Shown here: one piece after another, positions 38,151-46,868 of the stretch
How positions within the stretch are numbered: the stretch's first letter is position 1
How the letters are laid out: each line of letters starts with the position of its first letter
Source of the DNA: Streptomyces flaveolus
Lineage (GTDB): Bacteria; Actinomycetota; Actinomycetes; Streptomycetales; Streptomycetaceae
DNA: 64,000 nucleotides
Direction of reading: 5' to 3'
Assembly: GCF_000716535.1 (NCBI RefSeq)
Contig: NZ_JNWV01000029.1
Coordinates: forward strand, 120,710-184,709
The notes under the pieces: model-generated
Told to the model about the DNA's origin: nothing
The model's input: only the letters and a program-made list of their open reading frames with translations
Database searches by the model: none
Translations under genes and position numbers: made by a program

Positions 38151-38204
38151 CGCGCCCCGAAGGGGCGCGAGCCGGTGCCCGACGCGCGGCTGCGCCGCGG
38201 GCAC
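38151..38204 (-). terminator. Double hairpin terminator after cobS, a dispersed repeat member
   Basis: CGCGCCCC (38151-38158) pairs with GGGGCGCG (38162-38169) around GAA, followed by GTGCCCG (38175-38181) pairing with CGGGCAC (38198-38204), with an inner CGGC-TGC-GCCG. It lies between the cobS stop and the pepA promoter. The CCCCGAAGGGGCGCGAG core recurs at 62577-62593. Confidence 0.7.
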
Positions 38205-38262
38205 GACCGGGCACGACGGACATGCGGCCGCCGAAGCGCGTACGACCCCGGGCCGGAAGGTC

Positions 38263-39075
38263 TCAACGGCCGAGGGCCAGCACCACGAGTGCCGTGACCG
38301 CGGCCGTCTCCGCGACCGCGCCGAACACATCGCCGGTGACCCCGCCGAACCTGCGGACGCACCTGCGCAGCAGCAGGTCGGCGACGGCGACGGCGGCGGC
38401 CACCGCGAGGGCGGTGCGCGCGCCGTCGTACCCGCCGAGGGCGGCGCCCGCCGCCCCGGCCGCCGCCACGACGGCGCAGGCCACGGCCAGTGCCGCGCCC
38501 TTCGGGACCACCCCGGCCACCGCCGCCCCCAGCCCTTCCGGGCGGGCCGCCGGCACCCCGGCGCGGGCGGCCAGGGTGAGCGCCAGCCGGGCCGCGACCG
38601 CCGACGCCACGGCCGCCACGGCACCCCTGGCCCAGGAGCCGGCGTAAAGCTGCGCCAGCACGGCGACCTGGGCGAGCAGCACCAGGACGAGGGTGAGCAC
38701 CCCGAACGGTCCGATGTCCGACTGCTTCATGATCCGCAGCGCGTCCTCGGCGGGCTTGCCGCTGCCCAGCCCGTCGGCGGTGTCGGCGAGCCCGTCGAGG
38801 TGCAGCCCACGGGTCAGCGCGGCCGGTACGGCGACCGAGGCGACGGCGGCGAGCAGCGGGCCCGCGCCGAGGAGGAGCAGCAGCAGGCCGAGCCCGGCCG
38901 CGCACCCGCCGACGACCAGCCCGGCCACCGGCGCGCACAGCATGCCCCCGCGCGCGGCCCCCCGGTCCCAGCGGCGCACCCGGACGGGCAGCACGGTGAG
39001 CGTGCCGAAGGCGAACCGAAGTCCGTCCCGGAGGGAGGCCGGAGGGGACGGGGAGGACGTGGAGGACGTGAGCAC
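38263..39075 (-). CDS. cobS: Adenosylcobinamide-GDP ribazoletransferase
   Basis: 270 residues from a GTG. It is an integral membrane enzyme that joins alpha-ribazole to adenosylcobinamide-GDP in the last steps of cobalamin synthesis. Signatures are LRFAFGTLTVLPVR near the start and the acidic LTRGLHLDGLADTADGLG with the following IMKQSDIGPFGVL. At least six hydrophobic segments are visible. The substrates come from CobU and CobT encoded in the next 8 kb. Confidence 0.93.
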   Translation of the reverse strand: MLTSSTSSPSPPASLRDGLRFAFGTLTVLPVRVRRWDRGAARGGMLCAPVAGLVVGGCAAGLGLLLLLLGAGPLLAAVASVAVPAALTRGLHLDGLADTADGLGSGKPAEDALRIMKQSDIGPFGVLTLVLVLLAQVAVLAQLYAGSWARGAVAAVASAVAARLALTLAARAGVPAARPEGLGAAVAGVVPKGAALAVACAVVAAAGAAGAALGGYDGARTALAVAAAVAVADLLLRRCVRRFGGVTGDVFGAVAETAAVTALVVLALGR

Positions 39076-39139
39076 CGGCGCAGGCTACCCGCCGACCGAC
39101 CGGCCCACCCCGCCCCACCCCGGCAAACCGGCCCCGGGT

Positions 39140-39494
39140 CTCCGCCGGACCGTGGCCCTTCGCGCGGTCTGGCTCTCGTTGTCCGGTGTTCTCTGGCCGT
39201 CGCCTTCCGGGCTCGGCCGGGCCGTCGTCCTCCGGGCCGTCTGGCCGTGGCCCTCCGGCGTTCTCTGGTCGTGGCCTTCCGGGCTCGGCCGGGGCCGTCG
39301 TCCTCAGCGTCGTCTGGCCGTCGCCCTCCGGTGCTCCCTGGCCGGTCGCCTCCCGGGCTCCGCCGGACCGTCTCCCTCCGCGCCCCCGACCGTCGCCTTC
39401 CGCGCCGGTCTGGCCGTCTCCGCCGGACCATCGCTTTCTGAGCCGTCCGGCCGTTGCCTCGCCGGGGCTCCGCCGGGCCGTCGTCCTGGAACTC
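39140..39494. repeat. Degenerate 24-bp tandem repeat (minisatellite)
   Basis: About 14 imperfect units of 24 bp (range 23-25) fill the gap upstream of cobS. Clear units are TCTGGCCGTCGCCTTCCGGG(CTCG) at 39192, TCTGGCCGTGGCCCTCCGGC(GTTC) at 39240, TCTGGTCGTGGCCTTCCGGG(CTCG) at 39264 and TCTGGCCGTCGCCCTCCGGT(GCTC) at 39313. The 18-mer CCTTCCGGGCTCGGCCGG recurs exactly at 39203 and 39275, 72 bp apart. Because 24 is a multiple of three, all frames show an 8-residue period, and long open frames here are probably a by-product. No gene is supported in 39076-39616. Confidence 0.8.
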
Positions 39495-39616
39495 CACCCG
39501 CCGGCCCGGCTCCCGGCTCCCCCCGGCCGCCAGCCGTCCGTGGTCGGCCCGGGCCGCCCGCCCACCAGCCTCCGCGTACGTCCCTTCCCCGTCACCCGGA
39601 GGGATAAAGTGCGCAC

Positions 39617-40381
39617 ATGGGGCACTGGTGGGTGCGGAACATCGTCGAGCCGGGCAAGCTTCCGCTGCTGCTGGCCCTCGCCGCCTTCGTGCTGACCTTC
39701 GTCGTCACCCGGCTGATCACCCGGCTGATCCGGGCCGGCAAGGGCCCGTTCGGCAACGTCAAGGCGGGCGGGCTGCACATCCACCACGTCGTCCCCGGGG
39801 TCGTCCTCACCGTCGTCGGCGGCTTCGGTGCGGTGGCCAGCGACCGGCACGGCGCCGGCGGGGTCGTCTCGGCCGTGCTGTTCGGCATGGGCGCGGGCCT
39901 GGTCCTGGACGAGTTCGCGCTGATCCTGCACCTGGACGACGTCTACTGGACCGAGGAGGGCCGCAAGAGCGTCGAGGTCGTCGTGCTCACCGCCGCCCTG
40001 GTCGGCCTGTTGCTCGCCGGCTTCGTCCCGTTCGGCGTCAACGACCTCTCCCAGGAGGAGCTGGCCGACCGTGGCACGGTCATCTCCAACGTCGTCGCGA
40101 ACTTCCTCTTCTCCCTCGTCGCCCTGCACAAGGGCAAGGCCCGCACCGCCCTGTTCGGGGTGATCGTGCCGCTGGTCGCGCTCGTCGGCGCGGTCCGGCT
40201 CGCCCGCCCGGGCTCCCCGTGGGCCCGCCGCTTCTACGGCCGCCGTCCCCGCGCCCGCGCCAAGGCCGCCCTGCGCGCCTACCGGCACGACCGCCGCTGG
40301 GTGCGGCCGAGCCGCGCCGTTCAGGACTGGATCGGCGGCAAGCCCGATCCCCGCCCGGCGCGCCTGCCCGGCCACCGCTGA
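39617..40381 (+). CDS. Integral membrane protein of unknown function
   Basis: 254 residues beginning MGHWWVRNIVEPGKLPLLLA, with GGAGGGA upstream. Hydrophobic segments are at about 15-35, 60-78, 82-105, 122-142, 160-180 and 185-200, so five or six membrane helices. A conserved-looking AGGLHIHHVVPGVVLTVVGG contains clustered histidines, and LDEFALILHLDDVYWTEEGR is acidic. The C-terminus is highly basic. I do not recognise the family. Its last 61 bases overlap the convergent rhomboid-like gene. Confidence 0.72.
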   Translation: MGHWWVRNIVEPGKLPLLLALAAFVLTFVVTRLITRLIRAGKGPFGNVKAGGLHIHHVVPGVVLTVVGGFGAVASDRHGAGGVVSAVLFGMGAGLVLDEFALILHLDDVYWTEEGRKSVEVVVLTAALVGLLLAGFVPFGVNDLSQEELADRGTVISNVVANFLFSLVALHKGKARTALFGVIVPLVALVGAVRLARPGSPWARRFYGRRPRARAKAALRAYRHDRRWVRPSRAVQDWIGGKPDPRPARLPGHR

Positions 40382-41064
40382 CCGCGGGCGCGACCGGCGC
40401 GACGGGACAGGGTCGCGCCGCGGTGCCGCGCTGCCGCCAGCAGGCACAGCAGCCCCACGGCCGTCAGCGCGGCCAGATGCTCCTTGCCCGCCAGGTTCTC
40501 CTTGAGCAGTACCTCGACGACCATCGCCAGCGTCACCGCGCCCGCCGTCGCGTAGGCGCCGTACCGCCAGCTCACGAACACCGCGAGTCCCACGACGGCC
40601 GCCGAGGGGCCGGTGTCCACCACCTGCCCGTCGGTCCACGGCAGCCCGAACGGGGCGTGCGCGCCCAGGGTGATGCCGAGCCGCGCGTACAGGGTTCCGG
40701 CGAGCGTGGCGACGTAGGCGATGGTCAGCGTCCGCCACCAGCCCAGGCACAGCTCGGCGATCCCGAACACCACCAGGATCTGCGCCAGCGCCCCCCACAC
40801 CGGCAGGTCCAGCGCGGGCACGAACAGCGACAGGGGGGTGCGCAGCAGGGCCGACCACAGCGGGTCGTCGGCCCGTACGGCACCCAGGTTCTGCACCAGC
40901 TCGTACCCCCACGACTGGTTCTGCACGTACTGCAGGAACGCCGTCAGGCCCACCGCCGCGACCGTCAACGGGACCGCCACCGGGCCCCGTCTCCGCAGGG
41001 GCTCGCGCACGGCGGCGTACAGCGGCCCCCACTCGGCGCGGGCCCAGCGGGCCGGCGTCCTCAT
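40321..41064 (-). CDS. Rhomboid-like membrane protein
   Basis: 247 residues starting MRTPARWARAEWGPLYAAVR with GGAGG 9 bases upstream; an earlier in-frame start exists. Six hydrophobic helices are visible, among them VAVPLTVAAVGLTAFLQYVQ, ILVVFGIAELCLGWWRTLTI and AAVVGLAVFVSWRYGAYATA. The TGPSAAVVG segment stands where rhomboid proteases have GxSG, but a clear catalytic His is not apparent. It resembles rhomboid-fold proteins lacking protease function. It sits 70 bases downstream of the MprF-like gene and may be in its operon. Confidence 0.62.
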   Translation of the reverse strand: MRTPARWARAEWGPLYAAVREPLRRRGPVAVPLTVAAVGLTAFLQYVQNQSWGYELVQNLGAVRADDPLWSALLRTPLSLFVPALDLPVWGALAQILVVFGIAELCLGWWRTLTIAYVATLAGTLYARLGITLGAHAPFGLPWTDGQVVDTGPSAAVVGLAVFVSWRYGAYATAGAVTLAMVVEVLLKENLAGKEHLAALTAVGLLCLLAAARHRGATLSRRAGRARGQRWPGRRAGRGSGLPPIQS

Positions 41065-41134
41065 CGGACGCCCCTCCTCGAACGTTCCCCCGCCGAGCGT
41101 CGTGGCCATCGAGCGTTCCCCCGTCGTACGTGTC

Positions 41135-42931
41135 TCATCGGTGCGTGCCCAAGTGCCTGCGATGCAGCCACTTGGGCAGCCCCGGTGCCTCCAGGAACCC
41201 CTCCGCGCGGGCCGAGGCGAGGCCGATGCGCGGTAGGTCCGCGCTCTTCTCGAAGAGCAGGAACCGCGGCTCCCAGATGGGCCGGTACTTGGCGTTGGCG
41301 CGGTACAGCGACTCGATCTGCCACCAGCGCGAGAAGAAGCTGAGCAGCGACCGCCACAGCCTCAGCACCGGTCCGGCACCGAGGCGCGCGCCACGTTCGA
41401 AGACCGATCTGAACATCGCGAAGTTGAGTGAGACCTGCGTGATCCCGATCTCGTCGGCCCGCCGCAGCAGCTCGATGACCATGAACTCCATCAGCCCGTT
41501 GTCGGAGTCCCGGTCCCGCCGCATCAGGTCCAGGGACAGCCCGTGCGGCCCCCACGGCACGAAGGACAGCAGCGCCCGCAGCCGCCCGTCGGCGTCCGTG
41601 CACTCCAGCATCACGCAGCGGCCGTCCTCGCGGTCCCCGAGCCGCCCGAGCGCCATGCTGAAGCCGCGCTCGGTGGCGCCGTCGCGCCAGTCGTCGGCAC
41701 GCTCCACGAGGTGCGCCATCTCGCGGGCCGGGATGTCCTCGTGCCGGCGGATGCGCACCCGGTACCCGGCCCGCTTCACCCGGTTGTACGCCTGCCGGAC
41801 GGTGCGCATCGCCCGGCCCTCCAGCGTGAACTCGGCGACCTCCACGACCGCCTCGTCCCCGAGTTCCAGCGCGTCGAGACCGTGCCGGGCGTAGACGGTC
41901 CCGGCCTCCTCGCTCGCCCCCATGACCGCCGGGATCCACCCGTGCGCCCGCGCCTGGGCGAGCCAGGGCACGATCGCGCCCGGCCAGGCCTCGGGGTCCC
42001 CGACCGGGTCCCCGGACGCGAGACTCACCCCGCCGACGACCCGGTAGGCGACGGCGGCCTTCCCGGTCGGCGACCACACCACGCTCTTCTCCCGGCGCAG
42101 CGCGAAGTAGCCCAGCGAGTCGCGGTCTCCGTGCCGCTCCAGCAGTTCGCGCAGCCGCTTCTCGTCGTCCTCGCCGAGCGGGTCGACGGCCCGCCGGGAG
42201 CGGAAGGCGGCGTAGAACACGACGAGGACCAGGGCCGTGCTGAGCACGTTGATCGCCACGTTGGCCCAGTTGGGCGGGTCGATCCCGGGGAAGTGGGACT
42301 CCTCGGCCGCCACCGACACCAGGCGCAGGGTGCCGTAGTGCCAGCGCTCCGGGAACGTGGACCGTGCCGCGTCCGGAGCCTGGTTCGTGACCGTCACCAG
42401 CAGCCCGGCCAGCAGGCTCGTCACCAGCCCGCCGCCGACGGCCACCGTGGCCGCGAGCCGGGGGTTGGAGCGGTCGCCCTTGGCGTAGAACTCACGGCGG
42501 CCGACGAGCAGCGCGCCGACGAAGGCGGCCGTCAGCGCGAGGGAGACCCAGTTCTGCGGGTACCGCCGGATCTCCGGGAACGCCATGGCGAACGCGAACA
42601 GGGCCAGGAAGAGCCCGCTCATCACCAGGTTGAGGATCCATGCGGCCCGCTTCCGGCGCCGCATGGTGACGGCGAGGAAGGCGGTGAACACACCGGAGGC
42701 GAAGCCGGCCGTCAGCAGGTACGGCGTGAAGAAGTCGTCCTGGTTGTGCCGGCGGACGTCCTGGCCGAGCGAGACCCACACCGCGCTGAGGAAGTTGACG
42801 AAGGCGACGGTCCGCAGGTACCAGACGGCGAACGCGGCGGCCCGCCGGGAAGTCCCGGTGGACCGCCGCGCCCGCCCACCCGTCCGCGCCGCCTCGGCTC
42901 GCTGCTCCACGGCAATTCGGACATCTCCCAT
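41135..42931 (-). CDS. Phosphatidylglycerol lysyltransferase-like protein (MprF/DUF2156)
   Basis: 598 residues. The N-terminal 240 residues hold about six membrane helices. The C-terminal 350 residues form a DUF2156 tandem-GNAT catalytic domain: LGYFALRREKSVVWSPTGKA, VGGVSLASGDPVGDPEAWPG, and ADDWRDGATERGFSMALGRL near the active region, then NGLMEFMVIELLRRADEIG. Such enzymes transfer aminoacyl groups from tRNA to phosphatidylglycerol, reducing membrane negative charge and sensitivity to cationic peptides. The attached residue cannot be told from sequence. Confidence 0.87.
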   Translation of the reverse strand: MGDVRIAVEQRAEAARTGGRARRSTGTSRRAAAFAVWYLRTVAFVNFLSAVWVSLGQDVRRHNQDDFFTPYLLTAGFASGVFTAFLAVTMRRRKRAAWILNLVMSGLFLALFAFAMAFPEIRRYPQNWVSLALTAAFVGALLVGRREFYAKGDRSNPRLAATVAVGGGLVTSLLAGLLVTVTNQAPDAARSTFPERWHYGTLRLVSVAAEESHFPGIDPPNWANVAINVLSTALVLVVFYAAFRSRRAVDPLGEDDEKRLRELLERHGDRDSLGYFALRREKSVVWSPTGKAAVAYRVVGGVSLASGDPVGDPEAWPGAIVPWLAQARAHGWIPAVMGASEEAGTVYARHGLDALELGDEAVVEVAEFTLEGRAMRTVRQAYNRVKRAGYRVRIRRHEDIPAREMAHLVERADDWRDGATERGFSMALGRLGDREDGRCVMLECTDADGRLRALLSFVPWGPHGLSLDLMRRDRDSDNGLMEFMVIELLRRADEIGITQVSLNFAMFRSVFERGARLGAGPVLRLWRSLLSFFSRWWQIESLYRANAKYRPIWEPRFLLFEKSADLPRIGLASARAEGFLEAPGLPKWLHRRHLGTHR

Positions 42932-42996
42932 GGTGCAGGATCATATGGGCGCGGCTCCGGCGAACCGCACTTTTCAGCCCGTTGGTGGCATCGGGC

Positions 42997-44115
42997 TCAG
43001 ATTTCCTGCTCTCCGGCCGGCTCCTGCGCCGGTTCCTCCTCCGGCTCCTGCTCCGGCTCCTTCTCGGCCGCCGGCTTCTCGGGAAGCTCCGCGGCCAGCG
43101 CGGCGGCGCTCTGCACGAGCGGCAGCGCCAGCAGCGCGCCGACGCCCTCGCCGACCCGCACCCCCTGCTCCAGCAGCGGCTCCAGGGCCATCCGGTCCAG
43201 CGCCTTCGCCTGCCCCGGCTCCCCGCTGTCGTGCCCGGCCAGCCACCAGTCCGGTGCCCGGAACGCGACCCGCTGCGCGACCAGCGCACACGCGGCGGCC
43301 ACGACCCCGTCGAGGATCACCGGCAGCTTCCGCACCGCGCACTGCAACAGGAACCCGGTCATCGCCGCCAGGTCCGCCCCGCCCACGGTCGCCAGAAGCT
43401 GCAACTGGTCCCCGAGCACCGGCCGGGCCCGGCGCAGCGCGTCCCGGATCGCCGCGCACTTGCGCATCCAGGCCAGGTCGTCGATCGCGACCCCGCCCCG
43501 CCCGGTCACCACGGACGCGTCGGTGCCGCACAGCGCCGCGATCAGCACCGCCGCCGGCGTGGTCCCGCCCACGCTGACATCGCCGAGCACCACCAGATCG
43601 GTCCCCGAGTCGGCCTCCTCGTCGGCGACCGCGACCCCCGCCCGCAGCGCGGCCTCGGCCTCCTCCGCGGTGAGCGCGTCCTCGACGTCGATACGGCCGC
43701 TGCCCCGCCGCACCCGGTGCCGCGCCACGTCCTTGGGGAAGACGTCCGGCTCGCAGTCCAGGGCCATGTCCACGACCCGTACGGGCACCTCCAGCCGGCG
43801 CGCGAGCACGGCCACCGGGCTCGCGCCCTCCAGCACCGCCCGCACCAACTGCTCCGCACCGCCCGCGGGCCGCGCCGAGACGCCCAGCTCCGCGATGCCG
43901 TGGTCGCCGGCGAACAGCACCACCCGGGGCCGTTCGACCGGCCGTACCGGCACGGTGCCGCGCGCGGCGGCCAGCCATTCGCCCAGCTCGTCCAGGCGGC
44001 CCAGCGCTCCCGGCGGCACGATCTGACGCTCCCGCCGGGCCTCGGCGTCACGGCGTACGCCCCCGTCCGGGCGCTCGATCAGATCGGTGAAGTCGTCCAG
44101 ATTAAGGCTGCTCAT
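42997..44115 (-). CDS. cobT: Nicotinate-nucleotide-dimethylbenzimidazole phosphoribosyltransferase
   Basis: 372 residues from the ATG in MSSLNLDDFTDLIERPDGG. It makes alpha-ribazole phosphate for the lower ligand of cobalamin. Motifs are RPRVVLFAGDHGIAELGVSA, LVVLGDVSVGGTTPAAVLIA and the catalytic glutamate region EQGVRVGEGVGALLALPLV. The last 30 residues are an unusual Glu/Pro/Ala-rich tail (PEKPAAEKEPEQEPEEEPAQ), not part of the conserved fold. It is divergent from the methyltransferase gene. I saw no cobalamin riboswitch upstream. Confidence 0.93.
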   Translation of the reverse strand: MSSLNLDDFTDLIERPDGGVRRDAEARRERQIVPPGALGRLDELGEWLAAARGTVPVRPVERPRVVLFAGDHGIAELGVSARPAGGAEQLVRAVLEGASPVAVLARRLEVPVRVVDMALDCEPDVFPKDVARHRVRRGSGRIDVEDALTAEEAEAALRAGVAVADEEADSGTDLVVLGDVSVGGTTPAAVLIAALCGTDASVVTGRGGVAIDDLAWMRKCAAIRDALRRARPVLGDQLQLLATVGGADLAAMTGFLLQCAVRKLPVILDGVVAAACALVAQRVAFRAPDWWLAGHDSGEPGQAKALDRMALEPLLEQGVRVGEGVGALLALPLVQSAAALAAELPEKPAAEKEPEQEPEEEPAQEPAGEQEI

Positions 44116-44249
44116 TCGCCGAACAGTACCGCCAGAGAACGAACGCGCCCGCGCCACATCGCCACCACACCCCTACGACGTCTTTGCACCTCAGAGCGTG
44201 ATCCCATACGTTCCGGTTTGCCGCGGAATGTCGCACAGGGAGCACGCCC

Positions 44250-45233
44250 ATGCCGACCTCGCCCCTCACCCCGCAGATCACCACCCCCCACGACCCCTTC
44301 CAGGAGCCCCGCCGCGAGGACTGCCCCTGGTGCGGCTCCCCGCGCCTGCGCACCCGGCTGCGCGCGCCCGACCCGCTGCGGCACCGGTCGGGCAGGTTCG
44401 TCCTCGACGCCTGCCGGGACTGCGGCCACGCCTTCCAGAACCCCCGGCTCAGCGCGGAGGGGCTCGCCTTCTTCCACCGCGACTTCTACGAGAGACACCT
44501 GGAGGAGTTCGCCGCGCAGTTCCGCTCCGCCCGGGCCGTGCGCCACCGGCACCGCGCCACCGCCTGGCGGCTGTCCGCCCTGCGGGAACCGGAGAGCTGG
44601 CTGGACGTCGGCACCGGCCGCGGCGGATTTCCCGAGGCGGCGAAGGAGTTCTTCCCCTACACCAGCTTCGACGGGCTGGACCCCACGGCCCGGGTGGAGC
44701 AGGCGCTGCTGGAGGGGCGCGTGGAGGAGGCGCACCGCGGTTACCTCACTACCCCCGGCATGGCCGCCCGGCTGCGCGCCCGCTACGACGTCGTCACCAT
44801 GTTCCACCATCTGCAGCACGCGCCCGACCCACGCGCCGAACTGCGCGCCGCGCTGACCGTGCTGCGGCGCGGGGGCCACCTCGTCGTCGAAGTCCCGGAC
44901 CCGCGCTGCCTGTTCGCCACACTGCTGGGCAGGTGGTGGCTGCCGTACGGCCAGCCGCGCCATCTGCACCTGGTGCCGCCGGCCAACCTCCGGGCGGAAC
45001 TGCGGTCCCTGGGCTGCACGATCCTGGTCACGGACCGCACGACCCCGCATGTGCCGTACGACCTCTCGGCGGCCGTCGCCCTCGCCGTGGCCCAGGCCCA
45101 CCCCGTCGTCCAGCTGGCGGCGATCCCCGTGCAGACCCTGGCCTCGGCCCTGGACCACGGGTGCGCTCCGCTGTTGCGCCGCACCCGCTTCTCCAACGCG
45201 TACCGGGTGGTGGCGCGGAAGGACGGGGGGTGA
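44250..45233 (+). CDS. Class I SAM-dependent methyltransferase with N-terminal zinc ribbon
   Basis: 327 residues behind AGGGAG. Two CxxC pairs (CPWCGSP at about 26 and CRDCGHAF at about 55) make an N-terminal zinc-ribbon-like module. A Rossmann domain follows with motif I SWLDVGTGRGGFPEAAKEF and FHHLQHAPDPRAELRAALTV, typical of Methyltransf_23-type sugar or lipid methyltransferases. GHLVVEVPDPRC is the usual post-motif strand. The substrate is unknown. It is convergent with cobU. Confidence 0.83.
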   Translation: MPTSPLTPQITTPHDPFQEPRREDCPWCGSPRLRTRLRAPDPLRHRSGRFVLDACRDCGHAFQNPRLSAEGLAFFHRDFYERHLEEFAAQFRSARAVRHRHRATAWRLSALREPESWLDVGTGRGGFPEAAKEFFPYTSFDGLDPTARVEQALLEGRVEEAHRGYLTTPGMAARLRARYDVVTMFHHLQHAPDPRAELRAALTVLRRGGHLVVEVPDPRCLFATLLGRWWLPYGQPRHLHLVPPANLRAELRSLGCTILVTDRTTPHVPYDLSAAVALAVAQAHPVVQLAAIPVQTLASALDHGCAPLLRRTRFSNAYRVVARKDGG

Positions 45234-45289
45234 CCGCGGACCGTCGCCGACGGCGGGCCCCCGGGGCCTGGTCGCACCCGCGCGGCCCG

Positions 45290-46492
45290 TCAGCCTCTGA
45301 GCACCAGCGCCTGGCCCGCCACCACCAGCAGGACCTGCTCGCACTCGTTCGCGAACGCCGCGTTCAGGCGCCCGAGTTCGTCGCGGTAGCGCCGGCCGGA
45401 AGCCGTCGCGGGGACGATCCCGGAGCCGACCTCGTTGGACACCGCCACCACGGTCCGCCGAGTTCCCCGCACCGCCGCCGTCAGCTCCCGCACCCGCTCC
45501 CGCAACGCCTTCTCACCGCCGCCCGCCCACTCCGCGTCGTCCCACGCCCCCACGGAATCCATCACGTCCGTCAGCCACAGCGACAGACAGTCGATCAGCA
45601 CCGGCGGCCCGTCCTGCGCGAGCACCGGCACCAGGTCCGTCGTCTCCGCCGTACGCCACGACCCCGGCCGCCGGTCCCGGTGCACGGCCACCCGGGCCGC
45701 CCACTCGGTGTCCCCGCCCCGCGTGCCGCCCGTCGCCACGTACAGCACCTCCGGGAACGCCTCCAGCCGCCGCTCCGCCTCCACCGACTTGCCCGAACGC
45801 GCCCCGCCCAGCACCAGCGTCCGCCGCGGCACGTCCGGCACCTCCTCGTACGCCCCCACCACCAGCGTCGTGCCGTCCGGGACGGCCCGTGCCCCCGCCG
45901 CCGCGAGCCGGCGCCGCAACTCCACGCCGGGCGGCACGTCGTGGTCCAGGTGAACGGCGAGCACATCCGTGGTGGGGCCGACCGAGCCGACCGCGCGGAG
46001 CCGGGCGAGCGCGTCGGGACGGCCCACGACGTCCGCGAGGAGCATGTCGTACGACTCCGCCGTCGCCCCCTCCAGGCCCGCCGGCGCCCCGCCCGGCGGC
46101 AGATACAGCAGCCGCTGCCCGTCCGGCCCGGTCACCGCGTACCCGGTGCCGCCCGCGTCCATCGCCACGGCCCGCACCCGATGCCCCGTCAGCAGCGCCA
46201 ACTCCCGCCCGTCCGGCACCCGCCCGGGCTGCGGCAGCCCGGCCGGGACCTCCACCGCCGGCCCGTCGTGCGGATGCGACAGCAGCACCTGCCGTACCCC
46301 GCCCAGCGACTGCCCGGCACGGGCCGCCGCGAACGCCGCGCCCGGCGTCAGGTCCAGCAGCAGCGTCCCGTCCACGAGCGCCGCGGTCGCGGCCCGCGCG
46401 TCCGGCCCGAGCGCGGTCGCGCACGCGGCACAGGAACAGTCGGGGCGAGGCAGTCCCGCCGGGGCACCGGTACCGAGCAGAGTCACTTCCAC
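45290..46492 (-). CDS. cobU: Adenosylcobinamide kinase/guanylyltransferase with N-terminal metallo-beta-lactamase-like domain
   Basis: 400 residues from a GTG (VEVTLLGTGAPAGLPRPDCS). The C-terminal 180 residues are a complete CobU: P-loop LVLGGARSGKSVEAERRL, LIDCLSLWLTDVM and VVAVSNEVGSGIVPATASGR. CobU phosphorylates adenosylcobinamide and transfers GMP for use by CobS. The N-terminal 215 residues resemble a PqqB/phosphodiesterase-like beta-lactamase fold (LLGTGAPAGLPRPDCSCAAC), but the usual HxHxDH motif is degenerate (SHPHDG), so it may be structural or regulatory. Such fusions occur in actinobacteria. Confidence 0.88.
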   Translation of the reverse strand: MEVTLLGTGAPAGLPRPDCSCAACATALGPDARAATAALVDGTLLLDLTPGAAFAAARAGQSLGGVRQVLLSHPHDGPAVEVPAGLPQPGRVPDGRELALLTGHRVRAVAMDAGGTGYAVTGPDGQRLLYLPPGGAPAGLEGATAESYDMLLADVVGRPDALARLRAVGSVGPTTDVLAVHLDHDVPPGVELRRRLAAAGARAVPDGTTLVVGAYEEVPDVPRRTLVLGGARSGKSVEAERRLEAFPEVLYVATGGTRGGDTEWAARVAVHRDRRPGSWRTAETTDLVPVLAQDGPPVLIDCLSLWLTDVMDSVGAWDDAEWAGGGEKALRERVRELTAAVRGTRRTVVAVSNEVGSGIVPATASGRRYRDELGRLNAAFANECEQVLLVVAGQALVLRG

Positions 46493-46617
46493 GGACTGAT
46501 TTTCGCCTGCCCCCGGAGGTCTCGCGCGACCGGCCACCCGGATGATCCACGGCCTCTGACGGTGACCCGGCGTAGCGCATACGCTGCGGGGGCAGGTGTC
46601 GGATCAAAGGAGGCCAG

Positions 46618-46827
46618 ATGACGGCATGGACGTGGCGGTTCGAGAAGGCCGACGGGACGGAGGTCCAGCCCGCGGTGCAGCCCGAGGAGTTCACCACGCA
46701 GGGGGATGCCGAGTCCTGGATCGGGGAGCACTGGAAGGCGCTGCTGGAGGGCGGGGCCGACCAGGTGCGGCTGTTCGAGGAGACCGCCGAGATCTACGGG
46801 CCGATGAGCCTGCACGCCGACGCGTGA
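46618..46827 (+). CDS. Small conserved hypothetical protein
   Basis: 69 residues, acidic, with a strong AAAGGAGG ribosome binding site 3 bases before the ATG. The sequence is MTAWTWRFEKADGTEVQP then a compact alpha/beta pattern around FTTQGDAESWIGEHWKALL and VRLFEETAEIYGPMSL. Streptomycetes carry near-identical short proteins here. I know no function. A hairpin terminator follows. Confidence 0.78.
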   Translation: MTAWTWRFEKADGTEVQPAVQPEEFTTQGDAESWIGEHWKALLEGGADQVRLFEETAEIYGPMSLHADA

Positions 46828-46842
46828 CCCGGGCGTGAACGG

Positions 46843-46868
46843 AGTGAGGAGGGGTCACCCTCCTCACT
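46843..46868. terminator. Bidirectional terminator
   Basis: AGTGAGGAGGG (46843-46853) pairs with CCCTCCTCACT (46858-46868) around GTCA. It lies between the small gene and the convergent protease gene and overlaps the last codon and stop of the latter. Confidence 0.75.

Noticed and set aside
38135..39610. Repetitive Arg/Gly/Asp-rich proteins encoded over cobS and the 24-bp repeats
   Set aside because: The periodicity comes from the DNA repeat itself and no ribosome binding site or family supports translation.
38263..46617. Cobalamin riboswitch near cobS, cobT or cobU
   Set aside because: I looked upstream of each gene and saw no B12-box-like sequence; late cob genes here seem not to be riboswitch-controlled.
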